Positions 6,228 through 14,418 are shown, counted from the first letter of the stretch. The stretch is DNA of 34,019 bases from CANKHA01 sp034668825 (GCA_034668825.1 JAXDOR010000156.1:1-34019), one strand, 5' to 3'. Numbers and translations: made by a program. Notes: generated by a model from the sequence alone, not told the origin.

Positions 6228-8258
6228 ATGTCTGCATTCCACTTCCGAATCGGCGCCAAGCTCGCGATCTCGGCGGTGAGCGGGGTTCTTCTCGTCGTCG
6301 CCATGGTTGGCAACCAGGCGCGTGTCAATCATCTAGCACGCGGTCTTGCGAACGAGGTGGAGACGAGCGAAACGCTGCAAAAAAATGCTCTCAGCGCGGA
6401 AATCGCCCTGCAGAAACTCATCTTAATCGATCTCGACATCCGGCTGACCTTAATACCGCAAGCGATCGAAAGCACTCTCGAAGACCTCCGGCGTTATGCC
6501 GCTGACGGAAACAAGGCTTACGATGTCGCTTTGGGCGCGGCCACCGTCGCTCAAGATCGGCAAAATCTCGCCACTTCCAAAGAAGCATTCAACGCCTATG
6601 CAGCTACCTCAACAGAAGTTGCTTCTCTACAAAGGGAGATCATCAATCTGCGCGATCAGCAGATAACCGAAGGCGTTGAGTGGGAAAAGAAATTTCAGCA
6701 GGTTCTTAACAACGGTGCCGTCCTCACCGCCGGTAACCGATTTTCGTTCCTTACCGCGATCAAGAATGCGGACTCGCTTTTCAAGCAGGCCCGATTGGAG
6801 TCGTGGTCCCGTTTCATCCGCAGCGACGACGGTGAGATTGGCCGACTAAATGCCGAGCTCGACGAGGCTGTGCAGTTGCTCAAAGCATCGCGCCAAATGA
6901 CGACCGATCGTGCCGCTATCGACGTGATTGATCAACTCCTTGTCTTCCCGGCCCAATATAAAACGATCGTGGACAAGCTTACGGCGGCAACGGAGGGCCA
7001 GATCAAGCTGCGCCTCGGCCGCGCTGATCCATTGCGCATGGCAGCGGCTGACAATCTGGCCGAGGCAAAAGGCAGCGTGAGTAAGCGGGTCGACAGACTT
7101 GCCGCCTTGTCACTTGCTGAAACGGCCCGTGCCGAATGGGTCAACCTCTCTGCGGGCGGATTTGTGATCCTCGTCCTAGTCGGTTCTGCCGTGTTTTCGT
7201 CACTCGCTATCGGTCGGCCTATCCAGCATATCGGCAGGGTATTGACGCAGCTGGCAGACGGAAACAAAGCCGTGCAAATTCCCTATGCGACGCGCGGTGA
7301 CGAGGTGGGGGACGCCGCGCGCGCCGCCCAAACCTTCAAAGAATATCTTTTGCGCATGGACCAGCTGGAGGCCGAGCATAAACTGGCTGAAGCTCGGGCC
7401 GTGGCAGGGCGCAAGGCGGAGATGGATGAATTCGCCGATGAGTTTCAGGCGGCAATCGGCACCATTGTCGACACGGTTTCATCGGCCGCCACTCACCTTG
7501 AAACGACGGCAGCGGCACTCACGCTTACGGCTGAAACCACTCATCAGCTCTCCGGTGTCGTCGCCAACGCCGCGGAAGAGACGTCCTCAAACGTCGAATC
7601 CATTGCCATTGCATCTGATGAACTCGCTACCTCTGTGGCGGAGATGGGAATTCAAGTTCTGCATTCGAGCAACATCACTGCCGATGCAGTTCGACAGGCT
7701 GAGCGGACCGATGCGCAAGTCAGCCAACTATCGCATGCGGCTCAGCATATTAGTGAAGTGTTGAAGCTCATAACCGGCATCGCCCAACAAACCAACCTCT
7801 TGGCCCTCAATGCCACTATCGAGGCGGCAAGGGCGGGTGAGTCAGGAAGAGGTTTTTCCGTCGTCGCTTCGGAGGTCAAGACGCTTGCCAGCCAGACCGC
7901 CAAGGCAGCTGAGGAGATCGGCGGCCAAATTGCAGGTATGCAGGCCGCTACCGACGATTCCGTTTCCGCGATTAAAGAGATCGGCGCAACAATACGTCGC
8001 GTCTCTGAAATTGCGATAGCAATTGCCTCGACGGTGGAAGAGCAGGGCGCTTCGACTCAAGAGATCGCGCGCAATATTCATCGGGCAGCGCAGGGCACAA
8101 CCCGGGTCGTGACCAACATTCATGACGTGAATCGCGGCGCCAGCGAGACCGGCGCTGCTTCAGCCGAGGTTATATCCTCGGCGAAGGCTCTAGCCGACCA
8201 AGGAAAGCATCTCAAACGTGAAGCCGACAAGTTCCTGGCAAAAGTTCGGACCGGTTAG
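6228..8258 (+). CDS. Methyl-accepting chemotaxis protein
   Basis: The product has 676 residues. TM1 lies at about 9-29; a long mostly helical periplasmic region of about 275 residues follows; TM2 is near 306-325, then a HAMP domain (about 326-380, with the RPI start and DEVGDAARA end), and a cytoplasmic signalling domain. The highly conserved hairpin tip that binds CheA and CheW is at about 517-564, containing QQTNLLALNATIEAARAGE and the FSVVASEVKTLA segment. The large helical sensor size fits a helical-bimodular type ligand domain, but this is not proven. There is no C-terminal CheR/CheB pentapeptide. ATG 6228 has GGAG six bases upstream; a TTG just before is less likely. The next gene encodes a periplasmic binding protein, which may or may not be its ligand presenter. 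No che genes are present in the window. Confidence 0.95.
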   Translation: MSAFHFRIGAKLAISAVSGVLLVVAMVGNQARVNHLARGLANEVETSETLQKNALSAEIALQKLILIDLDIRLTLIPQAIESTLEDLRRYAADGNKAYDVALGAATVAQDRQNLATSKEAFNAYAATSTEVASLQREIINLRDQQITEGVEWEKKFQQVLNNGAVLTAGNRFSFLTAIKNADSLFKQARLESWSRFIRSDDGEIGRLNAELDEAVQLLKASRQMTTDRAAIDVIDQLLVFPAQYKTIVDKLTAATEGQIKLRLGRADPLRMAAADNLAEAKGSVSKRVDRLAALSLAETARAEWVNLSAGGFVILVLVGSAVFSSLAIGRPIQHIGRVLTQLADGNKAVQIPYATRGDEVGDAARAAQTFKEYLLRMDQLEAEHKLAEARAVAGRKAEMDEFADEFQAAIGTIVDTVSSAATHLETTAAALTLTAETTHQLSGVVANAAEETSSNVESIAIASDELATSVAEMGIQVLHSSNITADAVRQAERTDAQVSQLSHAAQHISEVLKLITGIAQQTNLLALNATIEAARAGESGRGFSVVASEVKTLASQTAKAAEEIGGQIAGMQAATDDSVSAIKEIGATIRRVSEIAIAIASTVEEQGASTQEIARNIHRAAQGTTRVVTNIHDVNRGASETGAASAEVISSAKALADQGKHLKREADKFLAKVRTG

Positions 8259-8411
8259 CGCCGGCAACTAAGTTTGATCCGAGGCTGTTGCTACAATCCG
8301 CAGCTTTCACTTCAGTTCAAATTAAGCTGCTTCACGCAGTTGCCTTGTGCCCACAGCCACCGGGGCCCACGGTTGGATGTCGTGGCTGCCACAATCAGAG
8401 GAACCAACATA

Positions 8412-9434
8412 ATGAAGAGAGCCTGGGCGTACGTCATAACTGCACCTATCCTAGCGGTTTTTCTGGCGTCGGCAGCGGAGGCCCAGAGCCCGGCGGAGTT
8501 CTATGCCGGAAAAACAGTCGATCTCTATATCGGCTATAGCATCGGCGGAGGCTATGACGTTTACGGCCGGATGTTGGCAAAACACATGGGCAAACATATC
8601 CCCGGCAATCCCAAAGTCGTTCCGAAGAATATGGATGGTGCCGCGAGCTTGACGCTGGCCAATTGGCTGTACGAAGTAGCGCCGAAAGATGGGACTGTGG
8701 TGGGAACGATCGCTCGCGGCGCGGTTTTCGATCCGCTGTTCGGCAGAAAGGGCGCGAAATTCGATGGGGTAAAATTTACCTGGATCGGCAGCGCCAATGA
8801 TGAGGTGAGTCTTTGCGTTGCGTCAGCCGACGCTGAGATCAGCAAGTTCGAAGATGTATTGACGAAAGAGTTGACCGTCGGCGGCACCGGCCCGAGCGAT
8901 GATACTGTTCAATTTCCTAAAGTTCTCAACGGTGTGCTCCACAGCAAGTTCAAAGTCATCACCGGTTACGCTGGCGGGAATGAGGTTGTGATTGCGATGC
9001 AGCGGGGCGAGGTCCAGGGCCGTTGCGGCTGGTCATGGTCAAGCGTCAAGGCGACGCATTATGCCTTAGTCGAGCAAAAAAAGATCAAACTCCTGGTGCA
9101 GCTGTCGCTGAACAAGCATCCAGATCTACCGGAGGTTCCATTGGCCACCGATTGGGCCAAGTCCGACGAGCAGATGCAAATTCTCAAGCTTATTTTTGCC
9201 CGGCAGGTAATGGGCCGGCCCTTTCTCGCTCCGCCTGGCGTTCCGGCGGATCGCGTCGAGGCTTTGCGAAAGGCTTTCATGGACACCATGAAGGACGAGG
9301 AATTTCTTGCCGATGCCGACAAGGCGAAGCTCGAGATCAATCCGGTCCCAGGCGAGAAGATCGAAAAATTGGTGAAGGAAATCTACAAGACGCCTCCCGA
9401 AATTGCTTTAAAGGCGGGGGCGTTCCTCGAATAG
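8412..9434 (+). CDS. TctC-type periplasmic tricarboxylate/organic acid binding protein
   Basis: The 340-residue product has a signal peptide (about residues 1-24, cleavage after AEAQ) and the TctC/Bug layout: FYAGKTVDLYIGYSIGGGYDVYGRMLAKHMGKHIPG at the mature N-terminus, VVPKNMDGAASLTLANWLY, a G-T-G-P-S-D region near residue 155, and the closing domain with FLAPPGVPADRVEALRKAF. Such proteins bind carboxylates for TctAB transporters. No tctA or tctB gene is nearby, as is common for the expanded Bug family in beta- and alphaproteobacteria. ATG 8412 is preceded by GAGG about ten bases upstream; the frame is open back to 8274, but that extension has no signal peptide. The gene follows the chemoreceptor by 153 bases. 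Confidence 0.88.
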   Translation: MKRAWAYVITAPILAVFLASAAEAQSPAEFYAGKTVDLYIGYSIGGGYDVYGRMLAKHMGKHIPGNPKVVPKNMDGAASLTLANWLYEVAPKDGTVVGTIARGAVFDPLFGRKGAKFDGVKFTWIGSANDEVSLCVASADAEISKFEDVLTKELTVGGTGPSDDTVQFPKVLNGVLHSKFKVITGYAGGNEVVIAMQRGEVQGRCGWSWSSVKATHYALVEQKKIKLLVQLSLNKHPDLPEVPLATDWAKSDEQMQILKLIFARQVMGRPFLAPPGVPADRVEALRKAFMDTMKDEEFLADADKAKLEINPVPGEKIEKLVKEIYKTPPEIALKAGAFLE

Positions 9435-9445
9435 GGGGGCCATTC

Positions 9446-9868
9446 TCATCCAGTCGGCTGCGCTTTGTCATAGGCCGCCCGCGCGGCTTCTATGGCAGCC
9501 TGGTTGCTGCCCGCCCATTCCGTCAGAGCATTGATAGGAGTGCTGAGCGAGCGGCCAAGCTTCGTCAGTTCATATTCGACCTGCGGCGGTGTGGTCGGGC
9601 GCACAAGGCGGCTGACCAAGCCGTCCCGCTCCAGCTTGCGTAAAGTCAGGGTCAACATGCGCTGCGATATGCCGTCGATGCGCCGCTTCAAGGCGTTGAA
9701 GCGCTGCGGGCCGCCTCCGAGATGCAGCACCACGAGAAAGCTCCAGGCGTCGCCGAACCGGTCGAGCACGCCGCGCACCGGGCATTGTTCGTATCCGGCG
9801 AGCGCCGGCGGAAATTCCGGGGAGGCGAAGACGCCGTTTGGCTTTGGTGCTTGACGGGCGGTGGCCAT
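9446..9868 (-). CDS. HxlR-family winged-helix transcriptional regulator
   Basis: The 140-residue product is a MarR-like winged-helix HxlR regulator: EQCPVRGVLDRFGDAWSFLVV, then GGGPQRFNALKRRIDGISQRMLTLTLRKLERDGLVSR (recognition helix region) and the wing YELTKLGRSL. The cysteine in the CPV motif near residue 28 matches the redox-sensing N-terminal cysteine of quinone/diamide sensors YodB and QorR, where oxidation releases the repressor from DNA. ATG 9868 has GAGGGA just upstream; an ATG nine codons earlier is possible but has no site. The gene is divergent from wrbA and shares the intergenic region with the palindrome at 9936-9952, which fits autoregulation and control of wrbA. Confidence 0.9.
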   Translation of the reverse strand: MATARQAPKPNGVFASPEFPPALAGYEQCPVRGVLDRFGDAWSFLVVLHLGGGPQRFNALKRRIDGISQRMLTLTLRKLERDGLVSRLVRPTTPPQVEYELTKLGRSLSTPINALTEWAGSNQAAIEAARAAYDKAQPTG

Positions 9869-9935
9869 GGTTCCCTCGGTGTTACCTGCATACATCCGGA
9901 TGCGTACTTTACACCAACATGCGAAACAGTCATCT

Positions 9936-9952
9936 AGTTACTTATCGTAACT
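9936..9952. promoter_or_regulatory. Candidate HxlR operator palindrome
   Basis: AGTTAC and GTAACT form perfect 6-bp inverted arms separated by five bases (TTATC). The site lies 68 bases upstream of the HxlR start and 94 bases upstream of wrbA. HxlR/YodB-type operators are also short AT-rich palindromes containing TACT/AGTA-like arms. The assignment is by position and symmetry only. Confidence 0.5.
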
Positions 9953-10045
9953 TATTCAAACCTATTCACAACCTCCCTTCCAAGGCGCGTCGCAAGCACC
10001 CAGCTAACAAGCGCCCGGCGAACTCATCCCAGTTGGAGACCGACC

Positions 10046-10645
10046 ATGACCAAAGTCCTTGTCCTTTATTATTCGTCTTACGGACACATCGAAAAAATGG
10101 CGCAGGCTGTTGCGGAAGGCGTGCGCGAAGCGGGAGCCGAAGCCGTCATCAAGCGTGTACCGGAACTCGTGCCGGACGAGGTGGCGAAAAAATCCGGCTA
10201 CAAAATGGATCAAGCCGCGCCGGTCGCCAAACCGGAAGAGCTGGCGGAATATGACGGCATCATTTTCGGCTCAGGCACCCGCTTCGGCGTGGTCACGTCG
10301 CAGATGCGCAACTTCCTCGACCAGACCGGACCGCTTTGGATGTCCGGCGCCCTGGTGGGGAAAGTTGGTTCGGCCTTCACGTCCTCGGCCACGCAACACG
10401 GTGGGCAGGAATCCACTATCCTCACACTCATTCCGACGCTGCTGCATCAGGGCATGGTGGTCGTCGGGCTTCCTTATGCGTTCCAAGGGCAGATGGGTCT
10501 GGAGGAGATCAAGGGCGGATCGCCTTATGGCGCGTCCACCATCACCGGCGGCGATGGCAGCCGCATGCCGTCGGAGACCGAACTCGCGGGCGCGCGCTTC
10601 CAGGGCAAGCACGTCGCGCAGATCGCGGCGAAGCTGCGCGGCTAA
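10046..10645 (+). CDS. wrbA: NAD(P)H:quinone oxidoreductase, WrbA type
   Basis: The 199-residue product matches WrbA, a flavodoxin-like FMN enzyme that reduces quinones by two electrons from NAD(P)H and so avoids semiquinone formation. Landmarks are LVLYYSSYGHIEKMA (FMN phosphate loop) at residues 5-19, the GTRFGVVTSQMRNFLDQTG segment near 77-95, the SATQHGGQESTI loop near 112-124, and the C-terminal GARFQGKHVAQIAAKL. Length is usual for the family. Divergence from an HxlR regulator with a sensing cysteine suggests induction by quinones or electrophiles. A 37-base gap after the divergent palindrome-promoter region and no close downstream partner on the same transcript are seen; the next gene starts 91 bases later. 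Confidence 0.95.
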   Translation: MTKVLVLYYSSYGHIEKMAQAVAEGVREAGAEAVIKRVPELVPDEVAKKSGYKMDQAAPVAKPEELAEYDGIIFGSGTRFGVVTSQMRNFLDQTGPLWMSGALVGKVGSAFTSSATQHGGQESTILTLIPTLLHQGMVVVGLPYAFQGQMGLEEIKGGSPYGASTITGGDGSRMPSETELAGARFQGKHVAQIAAKLRG

Positions 10646-10736
10646 TCGGCCAACGCAAAACGAACGGGCCGGCGACAATATTCGTCATCTCCACGGCGGA
10701 TGCTTGATATAAGCTCCTCTCAAGTGGAGGGACGGC

Positions 10737-11744
10737 ATGATCGGCATTGAGAGAATTCTTTTAGGCCTTGTGTTGGCTCTATCCAGCGCGTGGCCAGCAA
10801 AGGCCGCTGCCGATCTGGCGGCGGCGAAGGCCGAAGGGAAGGTCGTCTGGTACACATCGACACCGATTGAGACCGCGCAAAAGCTAGTCAATATGTTTCG
10901 GTCGAAGACCGGCATTGCGGTCGAGCTGTTCCGCTCCGGCGGCTCCGCCGTCATGCAGCGATTCCAACTGGAATTCGACGCCAAGAAAATATTCGCCGAC
11001 GTGCTCACCACATCGGACCCGGCGGAATCCACCGCGCTTGCCGCCAAGGGAGTTTTCATCGCTTTCAAGCCGGAGAATTTCGACAAACTTCCGGAAAGCG
11101 CCAAGGATCCGAACGGCATGTTTGTCGGCCAGCGCTTGAACATGATCACCATCTATTATCGCAACGACAAGATTGCCGAGGCTGATGCGCCCAAAATGAT
11201 GAAGGATCTCCTCGATCCCAAATATAAGGGCAAGCTAGTGATGGCCGATCCCTCCTTCACTTCGCTGCAGCTTGCGGTGGTTGGGATGACGGCAAAAAAT
11301 CTCGGGTGGGATTATTACGAGGGCCTGCGCAAGAATGACATCATCATTATGCAAGGCGGTCAGCAGACCGTCGACATGGTGAAGCGGGGAGAGCGATTGA
11401 TTGCGGCGGGCGCGAGCGATTCCTACGCCGCCGATGCGAAACTCGAAGGGCGGCCCTTCACCACTGTCTACCCGCCGGACGGTACCTTTCTTATTCCGTC
11501 GCCGAGCGCGGTCGTCGCCAACGCGCCGCATCCGAATGCCGCGAAAGTCTTCGCGGAATTTCTCATCAGCGCCGACGCGCAGAAAATATTTCCCGAAGTC
11601 GGCGGCTATTCATCGCGGCTTGATATTCCGGCTCCGGCTGGAAGCCCGCCGCTTGCGGACATCAAGCTGCTGCCAGTGGATTACGATTACATTCAGAAGA
11701 ATGCCCCCGCGATCAAGAAGAAGTTCAACGAGATTTTCCAATAA
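10737..11744 (+). CDS. Fe(III)-type ABC transporter substrate-binding protein (orphan)
   Basis: The 335-residue product has a signal peptide (about residues 1-24) and the fold signature of AfuA/FbpA-like type 2 periplasmic binding proteins: EGKVVWYTSTPIETAQKLVNMF near residue 36, DVLTTSDPAES, YYRNDKIAE, LLDPKYKGKLVMADPSFTS, and AAGASDSYAADAKLEG. The iron-binding double tyrosine of FbpA is not obvious, so the ligand may not be iron; the family also binds phosphonates, thiamine and small sugars-acids. The ribosome site GGAGGG is very good. No permease or ATPase genes are adjacent. The stop is only 11 bases before the LVIVD gene, which suggests one transcript and a shared periplasmic or surface role. 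Confidence 0.85.
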   Translation: MIGIERILLGLVLALSSAWPAKAAADLAAAKAEGKVVWYTSTPIETAQKLVNMFRSKTGIAVELFRSGGSAVMQRFQLEFDAKKIFADVLTTSDPAESTALAAKGVFIAFKPENFDKLPESAKDPNGMFVGQRLNMITIYYRNDKIAEADAPKMMKDLLDPKYKGKLVMADPSFTSLQLAVVGMTAKNLGWDYYEGLRKNDIIIMQGGQQTVDMVKRGERLIAAGASDSYAADAKLEGRPFTTVYPPDGTFLIPSPSAVVANAPHPNAAKVFAEFLISADAQKIFPEVGGYSSRLDIPAPAGSPPLADIKLLPVDYDYIQKNAPAIKKKFNEIFQ

Positions 11745-11755
11745 GCCAGAAAGCC

Positions 11756-13033
11756 ATGCTCAAGCCGCACAATGCGTTAAGCCACCGCGTCACCCAACTT
11801 GGCATGCTTGACATCGCCGGCGGCGGCCAGATTGTAGTTCAAGGCGACTATGCCTTTATCGGACATATGAAACCGCCGCACGGCACTTCGATCATCAACG
11901 TGTCGGACCGAAAGAATCCGCGCCTTGTCGCTGCGATCAAGCTGGACGGAGATGCTTCCCACACGCACAAGGTCCGCGTCGTCGGGGATCTGATGTATGT
12001 CAATGTCGAACAGAACGACCGGCATTTTCGCCGCAAGAGCGCGCAGATCGCCGACGCGGAAACGGCGCTTGCGAAAACTCTCGGCCGCCCGCCTGCGGAT
12101 AAGGAGATTGCCGAGCGGATCGGCGTCACCGCCGAGGATATCCCGGTTCTGCGCCGCGTGCTGCGGGAGGGATATTCCGACGGTGGTTTTCGTGTCTATG
12201 ACGTGTCCGATAAAACAAAGCCGCGGCTGATTACCCATCACAAGACCTGCGGCATCGGGGTTCACCGTTTCCATGCGGACGAGCGCTACGCCTACATCTC
12301 GACCGAGATGGACGGCTTCGTCGGCAACATCCTCGTTATCTATGACATGCGAGACCCGGCGCGGCCGGAGGAGGTCTCGCGCTGGTGGATGCCGGGGCAG
12401 CATGTTGCCGGCGGTGAAAAGCCGACGTGGCGCGGCACCAGCCAGCGGCTGCATCACGCCATGCGCTGCGGGAGCGAGTTATGGGCCTCCGTCTGGGATG
12501 CCGGTTTTCGCGTCATCGACGCTACCGACATCCGCAATCCCCGCACCGTGGGCGCTTACAATTATCATCCGGCCATTCCCGAACCGACGCACACGGTGAT
12601 GCCGTTTGAGAATCTCATCGGCGGCCGGCGCATCGCCGCCGCGATCGACGAGGAACACACCCATATCCACGGCCGGCTCCATGCCTTCCTATGGCTATTC
12701 GACGTAACCGATCTGTCCGACATTAAGCCGCTGTCGATCTTCAACGTGAGCGAGCTGGATTCCCCCTTCGCTACCGAGGGCCGTTTTGGCGCGCATCAAT
12801 ACCGGGAGAAGCTCGACAGCACCTTGATCTATGCAACGTGGTTTTCAGGCGGTCTCCGCATCGTCGACGCCAAGAACCCGATGCTGCCGGAGGAAGTCGG
12901 CTTTTTCATTCCCGAGCCGCTTGGTGGGCAGCGTAGCCCGCAGTCGAACGATGTCACGCTCGGCGAGGATGGCACGATCTATCTGCTCGACCGCAACCGG
13001 GGCCTGCATATCCTGGAATTCGCCAGGCCGTGA
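11756..13033 (+). CDS. LVIVD-repeat beta-propeller protein with a sigma-region-3-like helical insert
   Basis: The 425-residue product carries LVIVD-type propeller repeats, seen as repeated GxRVYDVSDKTKPRL, ILVIYDMRDPARPEEV, GFRVIDATDIRNPRTVG, LWLFDVTDLSDIKPLS and GLRIVDAKNPMLPEEVG, ending with GTIYLLDRNRGLHILEF. Such proteins are usually extracytoplasmic, yet no signal peptide is seen here. Between the first and second repeats (about residues 91-139) sits a helical stretch, TLGRPPADKEIAERIGVTAEDIPVL, which reads like region 3 of sigma-70 factors and would form a helix-turn-helix-like bundle. It was retained in full length, so the insert is part of the family member and not an accident. Function unknown. 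It is probably in an operon with the preceding binding protein (11-base gap). The next gene is convergent with a 6-base gap. Confidence 0.85.
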   Translation: MLKPHNALSHRVTQLGMLDIAGGGQIVVQGDYAFIGHMKPPHGTSIINVSDRKNPRLVAAIKLDGDASHTHKVRVVGDLMYVNVEQNDRHFRRKSAQIADAETALAKTLGRPPADKEIAERIGVTAEDIPVLRRVLREGYSDGGFRVYDVSDKTKPRLITHHKTCGIGVHRFHADERYAYISTEMDGFVGNILVIYDMRDPARPEEVSRWWMPGQHVAGGEKPTWRGTSQRLHHAMRCGSELWASVWDAGFRVIDATDIRNPRTVGAYNYHPAIPEPTHTVMPFENLIGGRRIAAAIDEEHTHIHGRLHAFLWLFDVTDLSDIKPLSIFNVSELDSPFATEGRFGAHQYREKLDSTLIYATWFSGGLRIVDAKNPMLPEEVGFFIPEPLGGQRSPQSNDVTLGEDGTIYLLDRNRGLHILEFARP

Positions 13034-13039
13034 GGCATG

Positions 13040-13666
13040 CTAGCGGCGCGCTGTGAACCAGCGCGCAGCCACGGTTAGATCTTCGGGCGAAAGGCCGTGT
13101 CCCGCCGACACCACTTCGTGCGTCACGCTGGCGCCGGCGGTTTTGAGTAGCGCCGCCAAATGGTCGCGGTTTTCAGGCGGTACAATCGGATCGCTGGCGC
13201 CGGACAGCATCAGCACCGGCACCCCGGCGAGATTAGGTGAAATCTGCGGCTCGAACGGCGTCATAGCCCGGATCAACGCGGCGCCCGCCAGCACGTCGGG
13301 GCGCATCAGCAGCAGGGCGGCTGCGATATTCGCGCCATTGGAGAAGCCGACGGCGATTGGCTTCTCCAAGCCATAAGCCTCGCGTGCCTTGGCTATAAAA
13401 TCCGCAAGCTCTACCGTGCGCGCCTTGAGGTCTTTGACGTCAAAGACGCCTTCGGCCAGGCGGCGGAAAAAGCGCGGCATGCCGTTTTCCAACACCTTCC
13501 CGCGCGGCGACAACAACGCCGCGCCAGGCGACAGCCGCGCGCCAAGTGGCAGCAGATCGTTCTCATCGCCGCCGGTGCCATGCAGCAGCAGAAGAGGCGG
13601 CGGCGTTTTATCCGTCGCTGGAATGAAGCGATGGATGAAGCCGAGATCGGGCTGGCTCGTTGTCAC
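13040..13666 (-). CDS. Alpha/beta hydrolase, phospholipase/carboxylesterase (MhqD-like)
   Basis: The 208-residue product has an alpha/beta hydrolase fold with catalytic motifs in order: LLLHGTGGDENDLLPL near residue 28 (oxyanion loop), GFSNGANIAAALL (nucleophile Ser of GxSxG, near 109), SGASDPIVPPENRDHL (acid Asp, near 157) and SAGHGLSPEDL (His, near 190). This is the small esterase group that includes MhqD and YpfH, linked in Bacillus to quinone and hydroquinone stress. Start ATG 13666 has a weak upstream site (AGGAGT). The gene ends six bases from the LVIVD gene, convergent, with an 8-bp GC hairpin at its 3' end. Confidence 0.9.
   Translation of the reverse strand: MTTSQPDLGFIHRFIPATDKTPPPLLLLHGTGGDENDLLPLGARLSPGAALLSPRGKVLENGMPRFFRRLAEGVFDVKDLKARTVELADFIAKAREAYGLEKPIAVGFSNGANIAAALLLMRPDVLAGAALIRAMTPFEPQISPNLAGVPVLMLSGASDPIVPPENRDHLAALLKTAGASVTHEVVSAGHGLSPEDLTVAARWFTARR
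13046..13066. terminator. Weak bidirectional hairpin between convergent genes
   Basis: GCGCGCTG (13046-13053), loop TGAAC, CAGCGCGC (13059-13066) form a perfect 8-bp stem at the end of the hydrolase gene and just past the LVIVD stop. No T run follows on either strand, so it may be only a pause or mRNA-stabilising element. Confidence 0.35.
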
Positions 13667-13699
13667 GCATGAACTCCTACGTGAGCGCCTCTAATAAAA

Positions 13700-13724
13700 A
13701 AACCCCGGGCGAACCCCGGGGTTT
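13700..13724 (-). terminator. Intrinsic terminator of the peroxiredoxin gene
   Basis: Arms AAACCCCGGG (13700-13709) and CCCGGGGTTT (13715-13724) make a perfect 10-bp stem with a five-base loop. Reading leftward the stem runs into seven T residues (13702-13696). It ends the leftward peroxiredoxin transcript before the hydrolase gene. Confidence 0.92.
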
Positions 13725-13755
13725 AATTAATTCACGCTGTACGGCCGAAAGGCAA

Positions 13756-14418
13756 TTACCCCTTCGGCTGCGGCACAATGCGGATATAGGGCTTCGGCGA
13801 CTTCCAGCCTTGCGGATAGGTCTTCTTGGCGTCGTCGTCGGACACCGAGCCGGCGATGATGACGTCTTCGCCCGGCTTCCAGTTCACCGGCGTCGCCACC
13901 TTGTGCTTGGCGCCGAGCTGGAGCGAGTCGATCACGCGCAGCACTTCATCGAAGTTGCGCCCGACCGTCATCGGATAGACCAGGATAAGCTTGATCTTCT
14001 TGTCCGGTCCGATGATGAAGACATTACGCACGGTCTGATTGTCGGCGGCGGTGCGCTTGGAAGGATCGCCGCTGATCGCGGCCGGCAGCATGCCGTAGAG
14101 CTTCGACACGTTGTAGTCCGTATCGGCGATCATCGGATATTTCGGGGCAAAGCCCTGCGTCTCCTTGATGTCCTCGACCCACTTGGAATGCTTGTCCACC
14201 GGATCGACGGACAACCCGATGATCTTGACGCCGCGCTTGTCGAATTCCGGCTGGATCTTGGCCATATAGCCAAGCTCGGTGGTGCAGACCGGGGTGAAGT
14301 CCTTGGGATGCGAGAACAGCACCGCCCATTTGTCGCCAATCCACTCGTGGAAGCGAATTTTTCCTTCCGTCGTCTCCGCCTCGAAATCCGGGGCCGTATC
14401 ACCAATTGCGAGAGCCAT
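13756..14418 (-). CDS. 1-Cys peroxiredoxin (Prx6-like)
   Basis: The 220-residue product has the peroxidatic motif KDFTPVCTTELG at about residues 41-52 with the reactive Cys47; this is the only cysteine in the protein, so it is of 1-Cys type. It contains KIIGLSVDPVDKHSKWVEDI and the C-terminal extension typical of Prx6 (TVGRNFDEVLRVIDSLQL and NWKPGEDVII). It reduces peroxides, with recycling by an external thiol. ATG 14418 has GGAGGT upstream; the ORF is open ten residues longer without a ribosome site. Its terminator lies immediately downstream and the SDR gene is divergent across a 229-base gap. Confidence 0.95.
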   Translation of the reverse strand: MALAIGDTAPDFEAETTEGKIRFHEWIGDKWAVLFSHPKDFTPVCTTELGYMAKIQPEFDKRGVKIIGLSVDPVDKHSKWVEDIKETQGFAPKYPMIADTDYNVSKLYGMLPAAISGDPSKRTAADNQTVRNVFIIGPDKKIKLILVYPMTVGRNFDEVLRVIDSLQLGAKHKVATPVNWKPGEDVIIAGSVSDDDAKKTYPQGWKSPKPYIRIVPQPKG

